A stretch of 64,000 nt of DNA from Confluentibacter flavum (GCF_002843175.1 NZ_PJEO01000057.1:1-64000); one strand, 5' to 3'. Shown: positions 45,516-55,260, numbered from the stretch's first letter. Numbers and translations are program-made. The notes: generated from the sequence alone by a model not told the origin.

Positions 45516-46574
45516 ATGAATATCAAAATTACCGGAACTGGAAGCTATATTCCAGACATTGTCGAGAAAAACGAGAACTTCCAAAACCATGAATTCTTAA
45601 ATAGTGATGGTTCAACAATAAATCATTCAAACACCATTATTATTGAAAAATTCAAGGCCATTACAGGTATACGGGAACGACGTTATGCTAAACCCCATTT
45701 GAATTCATCGGACATGGCTTTTTTTGCTGCTGAACGTGCCATTGTAGATTCTAAGATAAATCCGGAAGAATTGGATTATATTATTGTGGCTCATAATTAT
45801 GGTGATGTGAGGCATGATTCCCACCAAAGTGACACCGTACCAAGTATGGCTTCCAGAGTAAAACATTTATTGGGAATTAAAAATCCTAAATGTGTTGGAT
45901 ATGATATTTTATTTGGTTGTCCGGGATGGGTAGAAGCCGTTATTCAAGCAAGTGCTTTTATTAAAGCAGGCATGGCTAAAAAATGTTTGGTCATCGGGTC
46001 TGAAACATTATCTAGAATTCTTGATAAACATGATAGGGATTCCATGATTTATAGCGATGGTGCTGGTGCCGTTGTTGTAGAATCCACGAATTTGGAAGGC
46101 GGTATTCTTGCTCATGAAACTGTTACATATGCATTTGATGAAGCTCACTATATTTATTTTGGCGAAACCAATAATCAAGAATCAAAAAGCAAAAGGCGTT
46201 ACATAAAAATGTATGGTAGAAAAATTTACGAATTCGCCATTACAAATGTTCCTGCTGCTATGAAATCCTGTTTGGATTCAAGTGGTGTAGATATTAAAAA
46301 CCTTAAAAAAATACTGATTCATCAAGCCAATGAAAAAATGGACGAGGCTATCGTTCAACGTTTTTTCAAGTTATATAATATGGATATGCCTAAAGGCATT
46401 ATGCCCATGACCATAACAGAACTGGGCAATTCCAGTGTCGCAACCATCCCAACTTTATTCGATAGAATTCTAAAAGGCGAACTCGAAAATCAATCTATAA
46501 GTAAAGGAGACATCATTATGTTTGCAAGCGTGGGTGCCGGCATGAATATTAATGCGATTATTTATCAGGTTTAA
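45516..46574 (+). CDS. 3-oxoacyl-ACP synthase III-like (KAS III superfamily)
   Basis: 352 residues. Catalytic triad in thiolase fold: Cys135 in LFGCPGWVEA, His269 in ILIHQANEKM, Asn305 in ELGNSSVATIP. The family's usual GG/SDGAGA is present (MIYSDGAGAVVVE). The N-terminal part (SDGSTINHSNTIIIEKFKAI) differs from housekeeping FabH, so a specialised ketosynthase or beta-ketoacyl synthase III paralogue is likely; substrate unknown. The 3' end overlaps the convergent flippase gene by 17 bases. Confidence 0.85.
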   Translation: MNIKITGTGSYIPDIVEKNENFQNHEFLNSDGSTINHSNTIIIEKFKAITGIRERRYAKPHLNSSDMAFFAAERAIVDSKINPEELDYIIVAHNYGDVRHDSHQSDTVPSMASRVKHLLGIKNPKCVGYDILFGCPGWVEAVIQASAFIKAGMAKKCLVIGSETLSRILDKHDRDSMIYSDGAGAVVVESTNLEGGILAHETVTYAFDEAHYIYFGETNNQESKSKRRYIKMYGRKIYEFAITNVPAAMKSCLDSSGVDIKNLKKILIHQANEKMDEAIVQRFFKLYNMDMPKGIMPMTITELGNSSVATIPTLFDRILKGELENQSISKGDIIMFASVGAGMNINAIIYQV

Positions 46575-48021
46575 TTAGTTTATCAACCCAATAATTTAAG
46601 CTGTAAACCCACTCCATTTTATAAGTCACCAAAATAATGACACATGTATTTAAGCCTACTTTTAACAGTAGGTTTAAAACTGTACTTGAGTTTTCGGGCA
46701 GTAAATAACATATCAAAAACACCACACTCACCATTCCAATAAGTTTTAAATAGTTTTTGTCGAAAGGTAGAATTCCAAATTTCTTATGAATAAAAATCAA
46801 TTTGGAACAGTTAAAACTTATCATAGCAATTAAAGACGCATAGGCTACACCTATAATTCCCAGATTGGTTTGTGTTAAAAAGAATAGATTTAAACATATG
46901 TTTAATACAGATAACACAAGTATCGCAATAATGTTAAACCTATAATATTTTGAATAAGAAATAATTTCAGAATTAAAACCTGTGGACATGTTAAAAAGCA
47001 CATTGAAACCAAGGAGCATAATTATGGGAATGGAATCTACCAAATTATCATACGTAGGCAACATTCTAAAAAACGACTCAATTCCCAAAATAACAGCGGT
47101 GTATAAAATGGCACCAATAAAAAATAACAATTTAGCCGTTTCTATATATTTTTTTCCTAATTCAACAATACCGTCATTCTTTAAATAAGCCGAGATTTTA
47201 GGGGCATAAATGGCAAACATACCAGTCGCTGGTATGGCTAATGATGTTGCCAACGCCACTCCGATATTAAACGTTCCGTTGGCTTCAAAAGATAAAAACT
47301 CTGGAATCATAAAAGCATCTATTCTAAAAGCGAAAAGCGCACCAAAACTCCCTAAAAAACTATAAAAACTGTATTTATAATATTCCATTTTGGGCACTTC
47401 ATTAAAAAGCGATTTAAAATTATAACCGCTATGTAATCTATAATGCCTCAATACATATAGGACCATTAGCAGAAGTAAAATAAAATAAGAACCGATAAAT
47501 GCAACCAACGCACTTATTTTATCTAAATGTTCAGCTATTAAAAGCAAGAATATGATGGGTAGGCTGACTTTCGGAATTATTTTTTCATACAAAGTAGGTA
47601 TTTCCAATTTCTCAATATTGGTGGCCTGCCTTTTAAATAATTCAACAAAAGCTAAGGAAAATGCTAGAGGAAACGCATAAAATACATATTTGTAATTATC
47701 CCAATCAATAAATGTCTTTCCAAATAAAAGAACTACCAAAATCACCAAACTTAAGCCCAAAACAGTAACAATACCATACTTAAAAAGTCGATTTTTATTA
47801 TGCTTCGTGAGTGACGGATAAAAATGAATAAGTGCCTGTGCACCACCAAAAACCATTATAGGAAAAAGCATTTGCGCCATGCTATCAACATAACGAACCA
47901 TGCCAAGAAACTCCTTGTCATAAGGATAAATAAATACCGTAGAAATAACGCCTATGACTACACCAACATAATTAATTATGGTGAACCAAAAGACTTGTTT
48001 ATGTGTTTTATTTCTTTTCAA
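46558..48021 (-). CDS. polysaccharide/oligosaccharide flippase (MATE-like, Wzx type)
   Basis: 487 residues with about 14 membrane helices (WFTIINYVGVVIGVISTVFI, GSFGALFAFRIDAFMIPEFL, LASLIAMISF-like tail). No ATG occurs upstream within the open frame; the head uses a TTG at 48021 after an in-frame stop. It exports lipid-linked oligosaccharide. A methyltransferase and a GT2 glycosyltransferase are divergent downstream, consistent with a surface-polysaccharide locus. Confidence 0.82.
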   Translation of the reverse strand: MKRNKTHKQVFWFTIINYVGVVIGVISTVFIYPYDKEFLGMVRYVDSMAQMLFPIMVFGGAQALIHFYPSLTKHNKNRLFKYGIVTVLGLSLVILVVLLFGKTFIDWDNYKYVFYAFPLAFSLAFVELFKRQATNIEKLEIPTLYEKIIPKVSLPIIFLLLIAEHLDKISALVAFIGSYFILLLLMVLYVLRHYRLHSGYNFKSLFNEVPKMEYYKYSFYSFLGSFGALFAFRIDAFMIPEFLSFEANGTFNIGVALATSLAIPATGMFAIYAPKISAYLKNDGIVELGKKYIETAKLLFFIGAILYTAVILGIESFFRMLPTYDNLVDSIPIIMLLGFNVLFNMSTGFNSEIISYSKYYRFNIIAILVLSVLNICLNLFFLTQTNLGIIGVAYASLIAMISFNCSKLIFIHKKFGILPFDKNYLKLIGMVSVVFLICYLLPENSSTVLNLLLKVGLNTCVIILVTYKMEWVYSLNYWVDKLIKPDK

Positions 48022-48193
48022 AAGTTGGTTTTGAATAACTTGTAATAATCAAACACGTCATTTATTTTTAATACTTTCAAAAGTAAAGGTTTCTAATAAA
48101 ACTATACACTTTTTATAATTACTTTGAATACTTTATAATATAAAACATTTTAAATATGAAATTGATTTACCTGCTCAATTTCTGCTTATTTAA

Positions 48194-48201
48194 TATCTTT
48201 G
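48194..48201 (+). promoter_or_regulatory. candidate -7 element of the methyltransferase-glycosyltransferase pair
   Basis: TATCTTTG, exact TAnnTTTG match, 15 bases before the ATG at 48217. No well-spaced TTG was found. Confidence 0.45.
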
Positions 48202-48216
48202 AAATAAATATAACGA

Positions 48217-48744
48217 ATGTACCAGAACAGTTATCCAGATAAACGCTATAAACATACCATTAACTTCTTAAAAAAATACATTTCCAATACTGAAACTATT
48301 TTAGATTTAGGTGTTGAAAATCCGTTTACAAAAGTGATGCAAGAACATGGTTATAAAGTAAGTAATACTTTGGGTGAGGATTTGGATATTGATACGTCTG
48401 CCATAAAATATTCTGAGGCCCAAGTGGTTACCGCTTTTGAGATTTTCGAACATTTATTATCACCCTTTACAGTTTTAAAATCTATTCCAACAGATAAACT
48501 TGTTGCAAGCGTGCCCCTTAAATTATGGTTTTCACCTGCATATAGAAGTAAAACCGATATGCTTGATAGGCATTATCATGAATTTGAAGATTGGCAATTT
48601 GATTGGCTATTGGAAAAAACCGGGTGGAAAATCATCGCTACTGAAAAATGGACGAACCCAACTAAAAAATTGGGTTTAAGACCGATTTTAAGGTTTTTTA
48701 CGCCTAGATATTACATTGTTTATGCAGAAAAAATCAAACACTAA
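48217..48744 (+). CDS. class I SAM-dependent methyltransferase, glycan-linked
   Basis: 175 residues. SAM-binding motif ISNTETILDLGVENPFTKVM (I), EDLDIDTS (II), then AFEIFEHLLSPFTVLKSIPT (post-motif). It is short for the superfamily and lacks a C-terminal extension. Together with the GT2 gene 15 bases downstream it is likely to modify a glycan or its carrier; the acceptor is unknown. Confidence 0.78.
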   Translation: MYQNSYPDKRYKHTINFLKKYISNTETILDLGVENPFTKVMQEHGYKVSNTLGEDLDIDTSAIKYSEAQVVTAFEIFEHLLSPFTVLKSIPTDKLVASVPLKLWFSPAYRSKTDMLDRHYHEFEDWQFDWLLEKTGWKIIATEKWTNPTKKLGLRPILRFFTPRYYIVYAEKIKH

Positions 48745-48759
48745 AATACATTTCATTTT

Positions 48760-49608
48760 TTGAATTTTTATATCATCATACCAGCGCATAACGAAGAAAG
48801 TTCGATTGGTTTAACCCTCGATTCTTTAGTGAAACAAACATTAAAACCAAAACGTATTGTGGTGGTAAATGATAATTCTACGGATGGCACTCGAGATATT
48901 GTAGAAGCCTATCGTACTAGATATTCTTGGATTGAGTTAATCAATTCTAAATCCACAAACGAACATTTACCGGGTTCAAAAATCATCAATGCATTTTATA
49001 AAGGATATGCGGTTTTAGACAGTAATTATGATGTGATTTGTAAGTTTGATGCCGATTTAATCTTCCCGAATAACTATCTAGAGCAACTTTCCATACATTT
49101 TAGGAAAAATGACAAACTAGGTATGGTCGCTGGATTTTGCTATATAGAAAAAAATGGGCATTGGATTTTAGAAAACTTAACCCGAAAAGACCATATAAGA
49201 GGGGCCTTAAAAGCTTATAGAAAAGAATGTTTTCTGCAAATTGGGAAATTAAAACCATCCATGGGTTGGGATACGGTGGACGAACTGCTTGCCAAATATT
49301 ATGGCTGGGAACTTTTAACCGATGACTCTTTAAAGGTAAAACACTTAAAACCTACTGGAATAAGCTATAACAAAGCATCAAAATATTTGCAAGGCGAAGC
49401 CATGTACAAAATGCGGTATGGCTTTACGATTACTTTAATTTCAGCCATAAAACTAGCGTATAAAAAAAGAAGGTTTGATTTATTTAAGGATTATATGGCG
49501 GGTTATTTTGAAGCGAAAAAAAATAATACAGACTTTTTAGTTACGGAAGAAGAAGGCAAATTCATTAGAAATTTACGTTGGAAAGGGATGTTGAATAAAA
49601 TGAAGTAA
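48760..49608 (+). CDS. family 2 glycosyltransferase (TTG start)
   Basis: 282 residues. IIIPAHNEESSIGLTLDSLV, VVNDNSTDGTRDIVE and the DxD-like ICKFDADLIFPNNY show a GT-A fold; DTVDELLAKYYGWE carries the later acidic motif. The frame is bounded by TAA at 48742-48744 and contains no ATG before the fold begins, so a TTG at 48760 (MNFYIIIPAHN) is the start. It follows the methyltransferase gene closely, and both are expected to act on the same polysaccharide or lipid. Confidence 0.87.
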   Translation: MNFYIIIPAHNEESSIGLTLDSLVKQTLKPKRIVVVNDNSTDGTRDIVEAYRTRYSWIELINSKSTNEHLPGSKIINAFYKGYAVLDSNYDVICKFDADLIFPNNYLEQLSIHFRKNDKLGMVAGFCYIEKNGHWILENLTRKDHIRGALKAYRKECFLQIGKLKPSMGWDTVDELLAKYYGWELLTDDSLKVKHLKPTGISYNKASKYLQGEAMYKMRYGFTITLISAIKLAYKKRRFDLFKDYMAGYFEAKKNNTDFLVTEEEGKFIRNLRWKGMLNKMK

Positions 49609-49622
49609 TTCATTTATTTGAA

Positions 49623-49646
49623 ATCCTGAAACAAGTTTAGGATGAC
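49623..49646. repeat. palindromic repeat with GACA tail after the glycosyltransferase gene
   Basis: ATCCTGAA, loop ACAAGTT, TAGGAT, then GACA. It is the intergenic counterpart of the in-frame copy at 58536-58560, differing by one base (TTTAGGAT against TTCAGGAT). Confidence 0.72.
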
Positions 49647-49664
49647 AAACAACCAAGAACCATC

Positions 49665-49699
49665 AACTAACAACTAACAACTAACAACTAACAACTAAC
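49665..49699. repeat. heptanucleotide tandem repeat
   Basis: AACTAAC five times in a row in the space between the convergent glycosyltransferase and endonuclease genes. It is a simple microsatellite, without spacers. Confidence 0.85.
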
Positions 49700-49703
49700 A
49701 AAC

Positions 49704-50513
49704 CTAATTAAAACTCCAATCTTTATAATTACTAGACGCTTCCAGTCTATTTTCGAAAATATCTTCCAATTCTGGGAAAAAATCAATGCCTGTTAATGCT
49801 TCAATAGAATCAACAGGCACCACAAACTCATACAATGGTTTATTGGATGCTTCATGTGGCACTAAAAAACCAATCATTTTGGTGTCTCCGGTATTATTAT
49901 CAATCAACACTTTATAAAACTGATTGGGAACAGCAACATTTTCATAACCAATCGTTTTCATTTGTCCTTTTAAAACACCGCCCGTAACCACAAAAACGCC
50001 ATCATATTTGCTAGCCCAATAGCGTACTTTTTGCTCCAACCGATTCCAAATTCCAGAATTGAAATCATGTTGTTGTGGACTAATATTACTGGTTAAAAAG
50101 GTTTCATCGTGCGCAAACTCACTGTAATTCCTATCGCCTGCAGGACAAAGATGTCCGCGGTCATAACCAGAATTTTTATAATTTCTCCAATCGGCTGCAC
50201 CCGTTTTTACAGCCTCATCAATTTCAAAATAAGGGCGTTTAAAATGACTGTTGGAAAGATGTGCTTTCTTTAATTCGTATGCCACCCATTCGGCTTGCTC
50301 GTACGGTTCACTATACGACAACGAGTACCCTTGGTGATGAATTACTTGTCCCGTTGTACTTGTTGGAAGAAAATATTCGTTAGTATCATCTTTAGGTTTT
50401 TTGCCTGAATCAACCAATATGGTTTTCTCTTCACCTTTTAAAAAATGCTCGTAGCCATATATGCTTAAAACAAGGGCAATAGCAATTAAAGAATATATCG
50501 TTTTTTTGTTCAA
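49704..50513 (-). CDS. DNA/RNA non-specific endonuclease, membrane-anchored
   Basis: 269 residues, with an N-terminal membrane segment (YSLIAIALVLSIYGYEHFL). Endonuclease NS motif DRGHLCPAGDRNYSEF (catalytic His), FLTSNISPQQHDFNSGIW (Asn for Mg) and a beta-beta-alpha-metal fold. Starts at TTG 50513, one base after the phosphatase stop, so it is translated with that gene. It is likely to be periplasmic; target nucleic acid for nutrient or phosphate scavenging is inferred. Confidence 0.9.
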   Translation of the reverse strand: MNKKTIYSLIAIALVLSIYGYEHFLKGEEKTILVDSGKKPKDDTNEYFLPTSTTGQVIHHQGYSLSYSEPYEQAEWVAYELKKAHLSNSHFKRPYFEIDEAVKTGAADWRNYKNSGYDRGHLCPAGDRNYSEFAHDETFLTSNISPQQHDFNSGIWNRLEQKVRYWASKYDGVFVVTGGVLKGQMKTIGYENVAVPNQFYKVLIDNNTGDTKMIGFLVPHEASNKPLYEFVVPVDSIEALTGIDFFPELEDIFENRLEASSNYKDWSFN

Positions 50514-50514
50514 A

Positions 50515-52185
50515 CTATTCTAAAACAAATTCTAAGGGTTTACCTATGGAAGCATTTGGGAAACTTATTCCTAAAAGTGCCGACATGGTTGGAGCAATAT
50601 CGGTTATCTCCGTTTTTTGAAGTGTCTCACCGTGTTTAATACCTTTACCAAAAAACAAAAGTGGTACGTGGGTGTCGTAATTTAATCCGGTTCCATGGTC
50701 TGTACCAGTTTTATTCCAAGAGGCACTATTAAGAACAAAAGGATCAAATACATATAAAATATCGCCCGATCGCTTTTGATTATGCCCGTTACTTAACAAC
50801 AATTCTATATCTCCCGAAGTATTTTCAAAATGATTAATTGCTGATGTAACATACACTTTATCAATCAATTCATAGCTTAACAATTTTAGAGCAATTTCTT
50901 TTTTTATTGTTTGTAAATCTAATTTGTGTTCTTCCAATTGTTGATAATCAAGAAACAACTGATTATTTATTCTGCTAAGGATAACATTAGAAAGACCATA
51001 TTTACCATTTAAAAATGCATTCAATTCCTTTTGCATAACACTCTCATTAAAAAACCCAGAAGGCACTTTAACAGATTTCATATAATTTATAGCATTTGGA
51101 GCTGCATGATCAGCCGTTACAAATAGGGTGTAATTTCCTTTTCCAACCTTATTATCCAAGGCATTTAATAAACGTTCTAAATCTTTATCTAAACGTAAAT
51201 AGGTATCTTCAATTTCTTTGGAATCTGGTCCAAAATTATGTCCTACTTTATCAGTACTGGAATAACTAACTGTTAAAACATCTGTAATATCATCCGCACC
51301 CAATTCTTCTCCATTAATGGCTGCAATGGCAAAATCGGACGTTAAACTATTACCATAAGGCGATTCGGCAATGATATTAAACCCGCCATTATCATCTTTC
51401 AAACCAGCCAAATCGTAAGGGAACGTCGCTGTTTCCTTCCCTTTAAAACCACCTTCAAAAGTGTTTAAATCGCTGCCGCTTTCGGTATAAGTATTAATGT
51501 CATATAAGGTATTCCATTCTTTAAAATAAGATTCCGTGATATTTGAATCGTTAAAATCTTTAACCCATTTAGGCATTTCATTCATATAAAAAGAACTCGA
51601 AATCCAATTACCATTTCCATCATTTTCATAATTAAACCAGTAAGCAGCATTCGCTGTGTGTCCCGCTGGCAAAACAGAACCTCTATCTTTTAAAGCAATC
51701 CCTATAGTTTTTCCACGCATTTGGGTAAATAATCTATTCTCGTCAGCAAACGTTGTTGTTAATAACCTGTGTGGAGATACTTTGCCTTCTGCGTCATTGG
51801 AACCAACAGACGTAACCGAATCATCTTCTACACAATACACTTTTTGTTTCAACTTTTTATCGTACCAATCATTACCAATGATCCCATGATATTTAGGGGT
51901 AGTTCCTGTAAAAACAGAGGCATGTCCTGGTCCCGTTTTTGTTGGCACGTAATTAAAATGGTTGTTTTTACAGTTAAATCCTTCGTTTATAATACGCTTA
52001 AAACCACCCTCTCCATATTTATTATAAAAACGCGTTAAATAATCATATCGCATTTGATCTACAACTATGCCAACGACCAATTTCGGATTTGAGGTATTTG
52101 TTTCCACTACTTTAGAAACATTATTTTGAGCTTTGCAAGACAGGCTCACAACAAAAACGACTATCAGGTATAAAATGTTTTTCAT
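50515..52185 (-). CDS. pafA: PafA-type alkaline phosphatase
   Basis: 556 residues, signal peptide MKNILYLIVVFVVSLSCKA with a possible lipobox (SLSC). PafA hallmarks: VVGIVVDQMRYDYLTRF, nucleophile Thr in VPTKTGPGHASVFTG, IALKDRGSVLPAGH (Lys/Arg pair of PafA enzymes) and the metal ligand DHGTGLNYDTHVPLL. PafA enzymes cleave phosphomonoesters regardless of phosphate supply. With the nuclease gene one base downstream, the pair could recover phosphate from extracellular nucleic acids; that pairing is inferred. Confidence 0.9.
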   Translation of the reverse strand: MKNILYLIVVFVVSLSCKAQNNVSKVVETNTSNPKLVVGIVVDQMRYDYLTRFYNKYGEGGFKRIINEGFNCKNNHFNYVPTKTGPGHASVFTGTTPKYHGIIGNDWYDKKLKQKVYCVEDDSVTSVGSNDAEGKVSPHRLLTTTFADENRLFTQMRGKTIGIALKDRGSVLPAGHTANAAYWFNYENDGNGNWISSSFYMNEMPKWVKDFNDSNITESYFKEWNTLYDINTYTESGSDLNTFEGGFKGKETATFPYDLAGLKDDNGGFNIIAESPYGNSLTSDFAIAAINGEELGADDITDVLTVSYSSTDKVGHNFGPDSKEIEDTYLRLDKDLERLLNALDNKVGKGNYTLFVTADHAAPNAINYMKSVKVPSGFFNESVMQKELNAFLNGKYGLSNVILSRINNQLFLDYQQLEEHKLDLQTIKKEIALKLLSYELIDKVYVTSAINHFENTSGDIELLLSNGHNQKRSGDILYVFDPFVLNSASWNKTGTDHGTGLNYDTHVPLLFFGKGIKHGETLQKTEITDIAPTMSALLGISFPNASIGKPLEFVLE

Positions 52186-52206
52186 ATCTACTTATTATTC
52201 GATTGT

Positions 52207-52214
52207 CAAAAATA
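52207..52214 (-). promoter_or_regulatory. candidate -7 element of the phosphatase-nuclease operon
   Basis: Minus strand TATTTTTG, exact TAnnTTTG match, 21 bases before the ATG at 52185. Confidence 0.45.
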
Positions 52215-52294
52215 CAGTTTTAAAAATATCTTAATTTAAAATTAAGGTTAAATACCTCTAACTTTTTTTTACTTTAGCACTATTAAATTTTGAT

Positions 52295-53032
52295 ATGTTA
52301 TACCTACACAATATTGGCACTTATTTTTTAATGATTGTCGAAATGTTTCGAAAACCCACCAAATGGGGGGTCATGAAACAATTGATTTTAAAAGATATAG
52401 ATGATTTAATCATTGGCTCTTTAGGCATTGTTGCTTTTATATCATTTTTTGTTGGTGGTGTGGTTGCCATTCAAACAGCATTAAATATTAGCAATCCTTT
52501 AATTCCTAAAAACCTAGTTGGTTTTGCTACCAGGCAATCTATTGTTTTAGAATTTGGACCAACATTCATATCCATAATCATGGCGGGAAAAGTAGGGTCG
52601 TTCATCACCTCTAGCATAGGTACTATGCGTGTTACAGAGCAAATTGATGCTTTGGAAGTTATGGGTATAAATTCTTTAAACTACCTCGTGTTTCCAAAAT
52701 TTATTTCCTTACTATTATACCCGTTTGTGATTTCCATCGCTATGTTTTTAGGAATTTTTGGAGGTATGGTCGCCAGTGTTTATGGTGGTTTTAGTACTGC
52801 GGAGGACTATATTGCAGGAATCCAATTAGATTTTAAACCTTTTCACGTTGCCTACGCTTTTATTAAAACCTCTGTATTTGCTTTTATTTTAGCAACTATT
52901 CCCTCCTTTCATGGTTTTTATATGAAAGGTGGTGCTCTAGAAGTTGGAAAGGCCAGTACCACATCATTTGTTTGGACCAGTGTGGTTATTATTCTTTTAA
53001 ATTATTTACTAACCCAAATGTTGTTGAGCTAA
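52295..53032 (+). CDS. mlaE: MlaE-family ABC transporter permease
   Basis: 245 residues, about five membrane helices. YrbE/MlaE signature: VGGVVAIQTALNISNPLIP, EFGPTFISIIMAGKVGSFIT, MRVTEQIDALEVMGINSLNY. It moves phospholipids between inner and outer membrane with a partner ATPase. The stop overlaps the ATG of the ATPase gene (TAATG), so they are co-translated. An MCE/MlaD gene is not adjacent; in Bacteroidota it is often elsewhere. Confidence 0.92.
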   Translation: MLYLHNIGTYFLMIVEMFRKPTKWGVMKQLILKDIDDLIIGSLGIVAFISFFVGGVVAIQTALNISNPLIPKNLVGFATRQSIVLEFGPTFISIIMAGKVGSFITSSIGTMRVTEQIDALEVMGINSLNYLVFPKFISLLLYPFVISIAMFLGIFGGMVASVYGGFSTAEDYIAGIQLDFKPFHVAYAFIKTSVFAFILATIPSFHGFYMKGGALEVGKASTTSFVWTSVVIILLNYLLTQMLLS

Positions 53033-53799
53033 TGATAGAGGTTAAAGATTTACATAAATCATTTGCTGGCGTAGAAGTTTTAAAAGGCATTAGCACCACT
53101 TTTGAAAAAGGGAAAACCAATCTTATTATTGGACAAAGCGGCTCGGGTAAAACGGTTTTTATAAAGTGCTTATTAGGTCTTTTTCCGTATGAACAGGGTT
53201 GTATTTCTTATGATGGTAAAATATTTTCAGAATTAACAGAAGACCAAAAACGTGATTTAAGAGGTGAGATTGGCATGGTATTTCAAGGTAGTGCCCTATT
53301 TGATTCTTTGACCATTGCACAAAATGTTATGTTTCCTTTAAAAATGTTTACCAAGCAAAGCAAAAGTGAAATGGAAGATAGGGTGGATTTTGTTTTAAAG
53401 CGTGTTAACCTCATTGATGCCCATCATAAAATGCCCAGTGAGGCTTCAGGCGGCATGCAAAAACGTGTTGCCATTGCGCGTGCCATTGTAAACAATCCTA
53501 AATATTTATTTTGTGATGAACCCAACTCCGGTCTAGACCCAAAAACGGCTATTATTATTGATAATCTGATAAAGGAAATTACAGATGAATACGATATTAC
53601 AACCGTTATTAATTCCCATGACATGAATTCGGTTATGGAAATTGGTGAAAAAATCGTGTTCTTAAAAGATGGCTTAAAAGCTTGGGAAGGATCTAAAGAC
53701 ACCATATTTAAAACCGATAATGAGGTTGTTACCGATTTTGTGTATTCTTCAGAATTAATGAAAAAAGTACGCCAAATGTATATTGAAGAAAAACAGTGA
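53032..53799 (+). CDS. mlaF: MlaF-like ABC transporter ATP-binding protein
   Basis: 255 residues from ATG 53032 (MIEVKDLHKSFAGVEVLKGI). Walker A IIGQSGSGKTV, Q-loop GMVFQGSALFDSL, signature EASGGMQKRVAIARAI, Walker B YLFCDEPNSGLDP. Energises the MlaE permease. An in-frame upstream extension to 52972 is rejected because it lies inside mlaE. Its stop abuts the stop of the convergent DUF389 gene. Confidence 0.93.
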   Translation: MIEVKDLHKSFAGVEVLKGISTTFEKGKTNLIIGQSGSGKTVFIKCLLGLFPYEQGCISYDGKIFSELTEDQKRDLRGEIGMVFQGSALFDSLTIAQNVMFPLKMFTKQSKSEMEDRVDFVLKRVNLIDAHHKMPSEASGGMQKRVAIARAIVNNPKYLFCDEPNSGLDPKTAIIIDNLIKEITDEYDITTVINSHDMNSVMEIGEKIVFLKDGLKAWEGSKDTIFKTDNEVVTDFVYSSELMKKVRQMYIEEKQ

Positions 53800-55260
53800 T
53801 TAATACACGCGCCTAACCACCAAAGTATCTAAAGATAAACGTTGTTTTAACCATCTTTCCAATTTTTGCCTTTCATTTAAAATTGCAGCTTCTTTCTCTA
53901 AAGATTTATTCCATTTTACCTCAAAAACAGGAATAGTATCAATTTTAGTGAAATTGGTTTTTATTTCAATAGCATACGAAAAATGATCTAAATTGGTGTA
54001 ATTTATTTTCACTTCTTTTGCTATATCATCAAAAGGAATTTGGTTACGCTCATACTTTGACAACTGCTTTAATTTAGTTTCCAGAAATGTGATTTTTTGA
54101 GTTTGGGATAATAAATCCAAGGAATCTCTTGAGCGCAACTCCTCCATATATTTAAAGCTATCTAAATTTCTGGATTTGTTTTGATTAAAAATTAGTTCGG
54201 TATTTTTCAATGCAGTATAATCACTCATCCTTACCCTTAGTAGTTCTATAGCAGTCTCAGGAATGTCATCAAGACCAAATGTGTTTAGTTCTATGGTTGT
54301 TTTACCATCTGTATAATTATAAATAGCGTTCTTTTTAATGTATTCAGAATGAGGTAATGCCGTTAATTCATTCGTAACAAACGCTCTGGCATCTTTCATA
54401 AAATTACTCTCTTCCAATACATTTATAAACGTCCAAAGGGCTGGAATCATCACCACAATGGCTAGCAATGAAGCTAATCTCCCAATACGTTTCCGCTTAG
54501 CAGAATTAACATACTTAAGCATAGGAAAGCGTAATACTTTTAAAATGATGAAAGTCGCAAGACCAATAAAAATAGTGTTAATGGAAAACAAATACATGGC
54601 CCCACCAAAATATTGCCAGTTACCTTTAGCCAAGCCGTAACCTGCTGTGCACAAAGGCGGCATTAAAGCGGTGGCAATAGCTACTCCAAAAATGGCAGAC
54701 GCTATGGTACCTCTTTTAGTTCGAGCGATAAGTAATGCAGAACCACCAAAAAAAGCAATCAATACATCGCGAATATCTGGTTTTACACGCCCTAAAAGTT
54801 CTGAGGTATCTTCACTTAATGGAAATAAATAAAAAAACAAAAATGCCGTTAGTAAACTAAGAACAATCATAATACCCAAATTAATGAGTGATCGCTTTAA
54901 TGTATCAACATCATTAATCGCTATAGACAAACCAACCCCTAAAATAGGCCCCATTAGCGGGGATATTAACATGGCTCCAATAACAACTGCAGTGGAATTC
55001 GCATTTAAACCTATGGAAGCCACAAAAACAGAACATATTAAAATCCAAGCTGTGGCGCCTTTAAAAGGAATGTCGTTTTTTATAGCCTGTATTGTGGCAT
55101 CCCTGTCGGTATCCTCTCTAAAATCTAATAATTCTTTCAGAAACTTATTTATACTTAAAAACAACCCTAGAGCTTCCTTTTTTAAATTCTTTTTGGATTG
55201 CTCAACCGATGCTTCTTTTCCGTTTTCATCATCAGAAAAATTGAATTTGTTTTCTTCCAT
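53800..55260 (-). CDS. DUF389 membrane protein
   Basis: 486 residues. The membrane half (about 70-300) shows the DUF389 pattern: GLNANSTAVVIGAMLISPLM, GPILGVGLSIAINDVDTLKR and ALMPPLCTAGYGLAKGNWQY, with six to seven helices. A periplasmic or cytoplasmic C-terminal domain of about 180 residues (TELIFNQNKSRNLDS) follows. Function is unknown; several bacterial members are linked to membrane-stress responses. Confidence 0.87.
   Translation of the reverse strand: MEENKFNFSDDENGKEASVEQSKKNLKKEALGLFLSINKFLKELLDFREDTDRDATIQAIKNDIPFKGATAWILICSVFVASIGLNANSTAVVIGAMLISPLMGPILGVGLSIAINDVDTLKRSLINLGIMIVLSLLTAFLFFYLFPLSEDTSELLGRVKPDIRDVLIAFFGGSALLIARTKRGTIASAIFGVAIATALMPPLCTAGYGLAKGNWQYFGGAMYLFSINTIFIGLATFIILKVLRFPMLKYVNSAKRKRIGRLASLLAIVVMIPALWTFINVLEESNFMKDARAFVTNELTALPHSEYIKKNAIYNYTDGKTTIELNTFGLDDIPETAIELLRVRMSDYTALKNTELIFNQNKSRNLDSFKYMEELRSRDSLDLLSQTQKITFLETKLKQLSKYERNQIPFDDIAKEVKINYTNLDHFSYAIEIKTNFTKIDTIPVFEVKWNKSLEKEAAILNERQKLERWLKQRLSLDTLVVRRVY

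Noticed and set aside
49665-49699. CRISPR-like direct repeats
   Set aside because: The AACTAAC units are contiguous, 7 bases long and without spacers; no cas gene is present.
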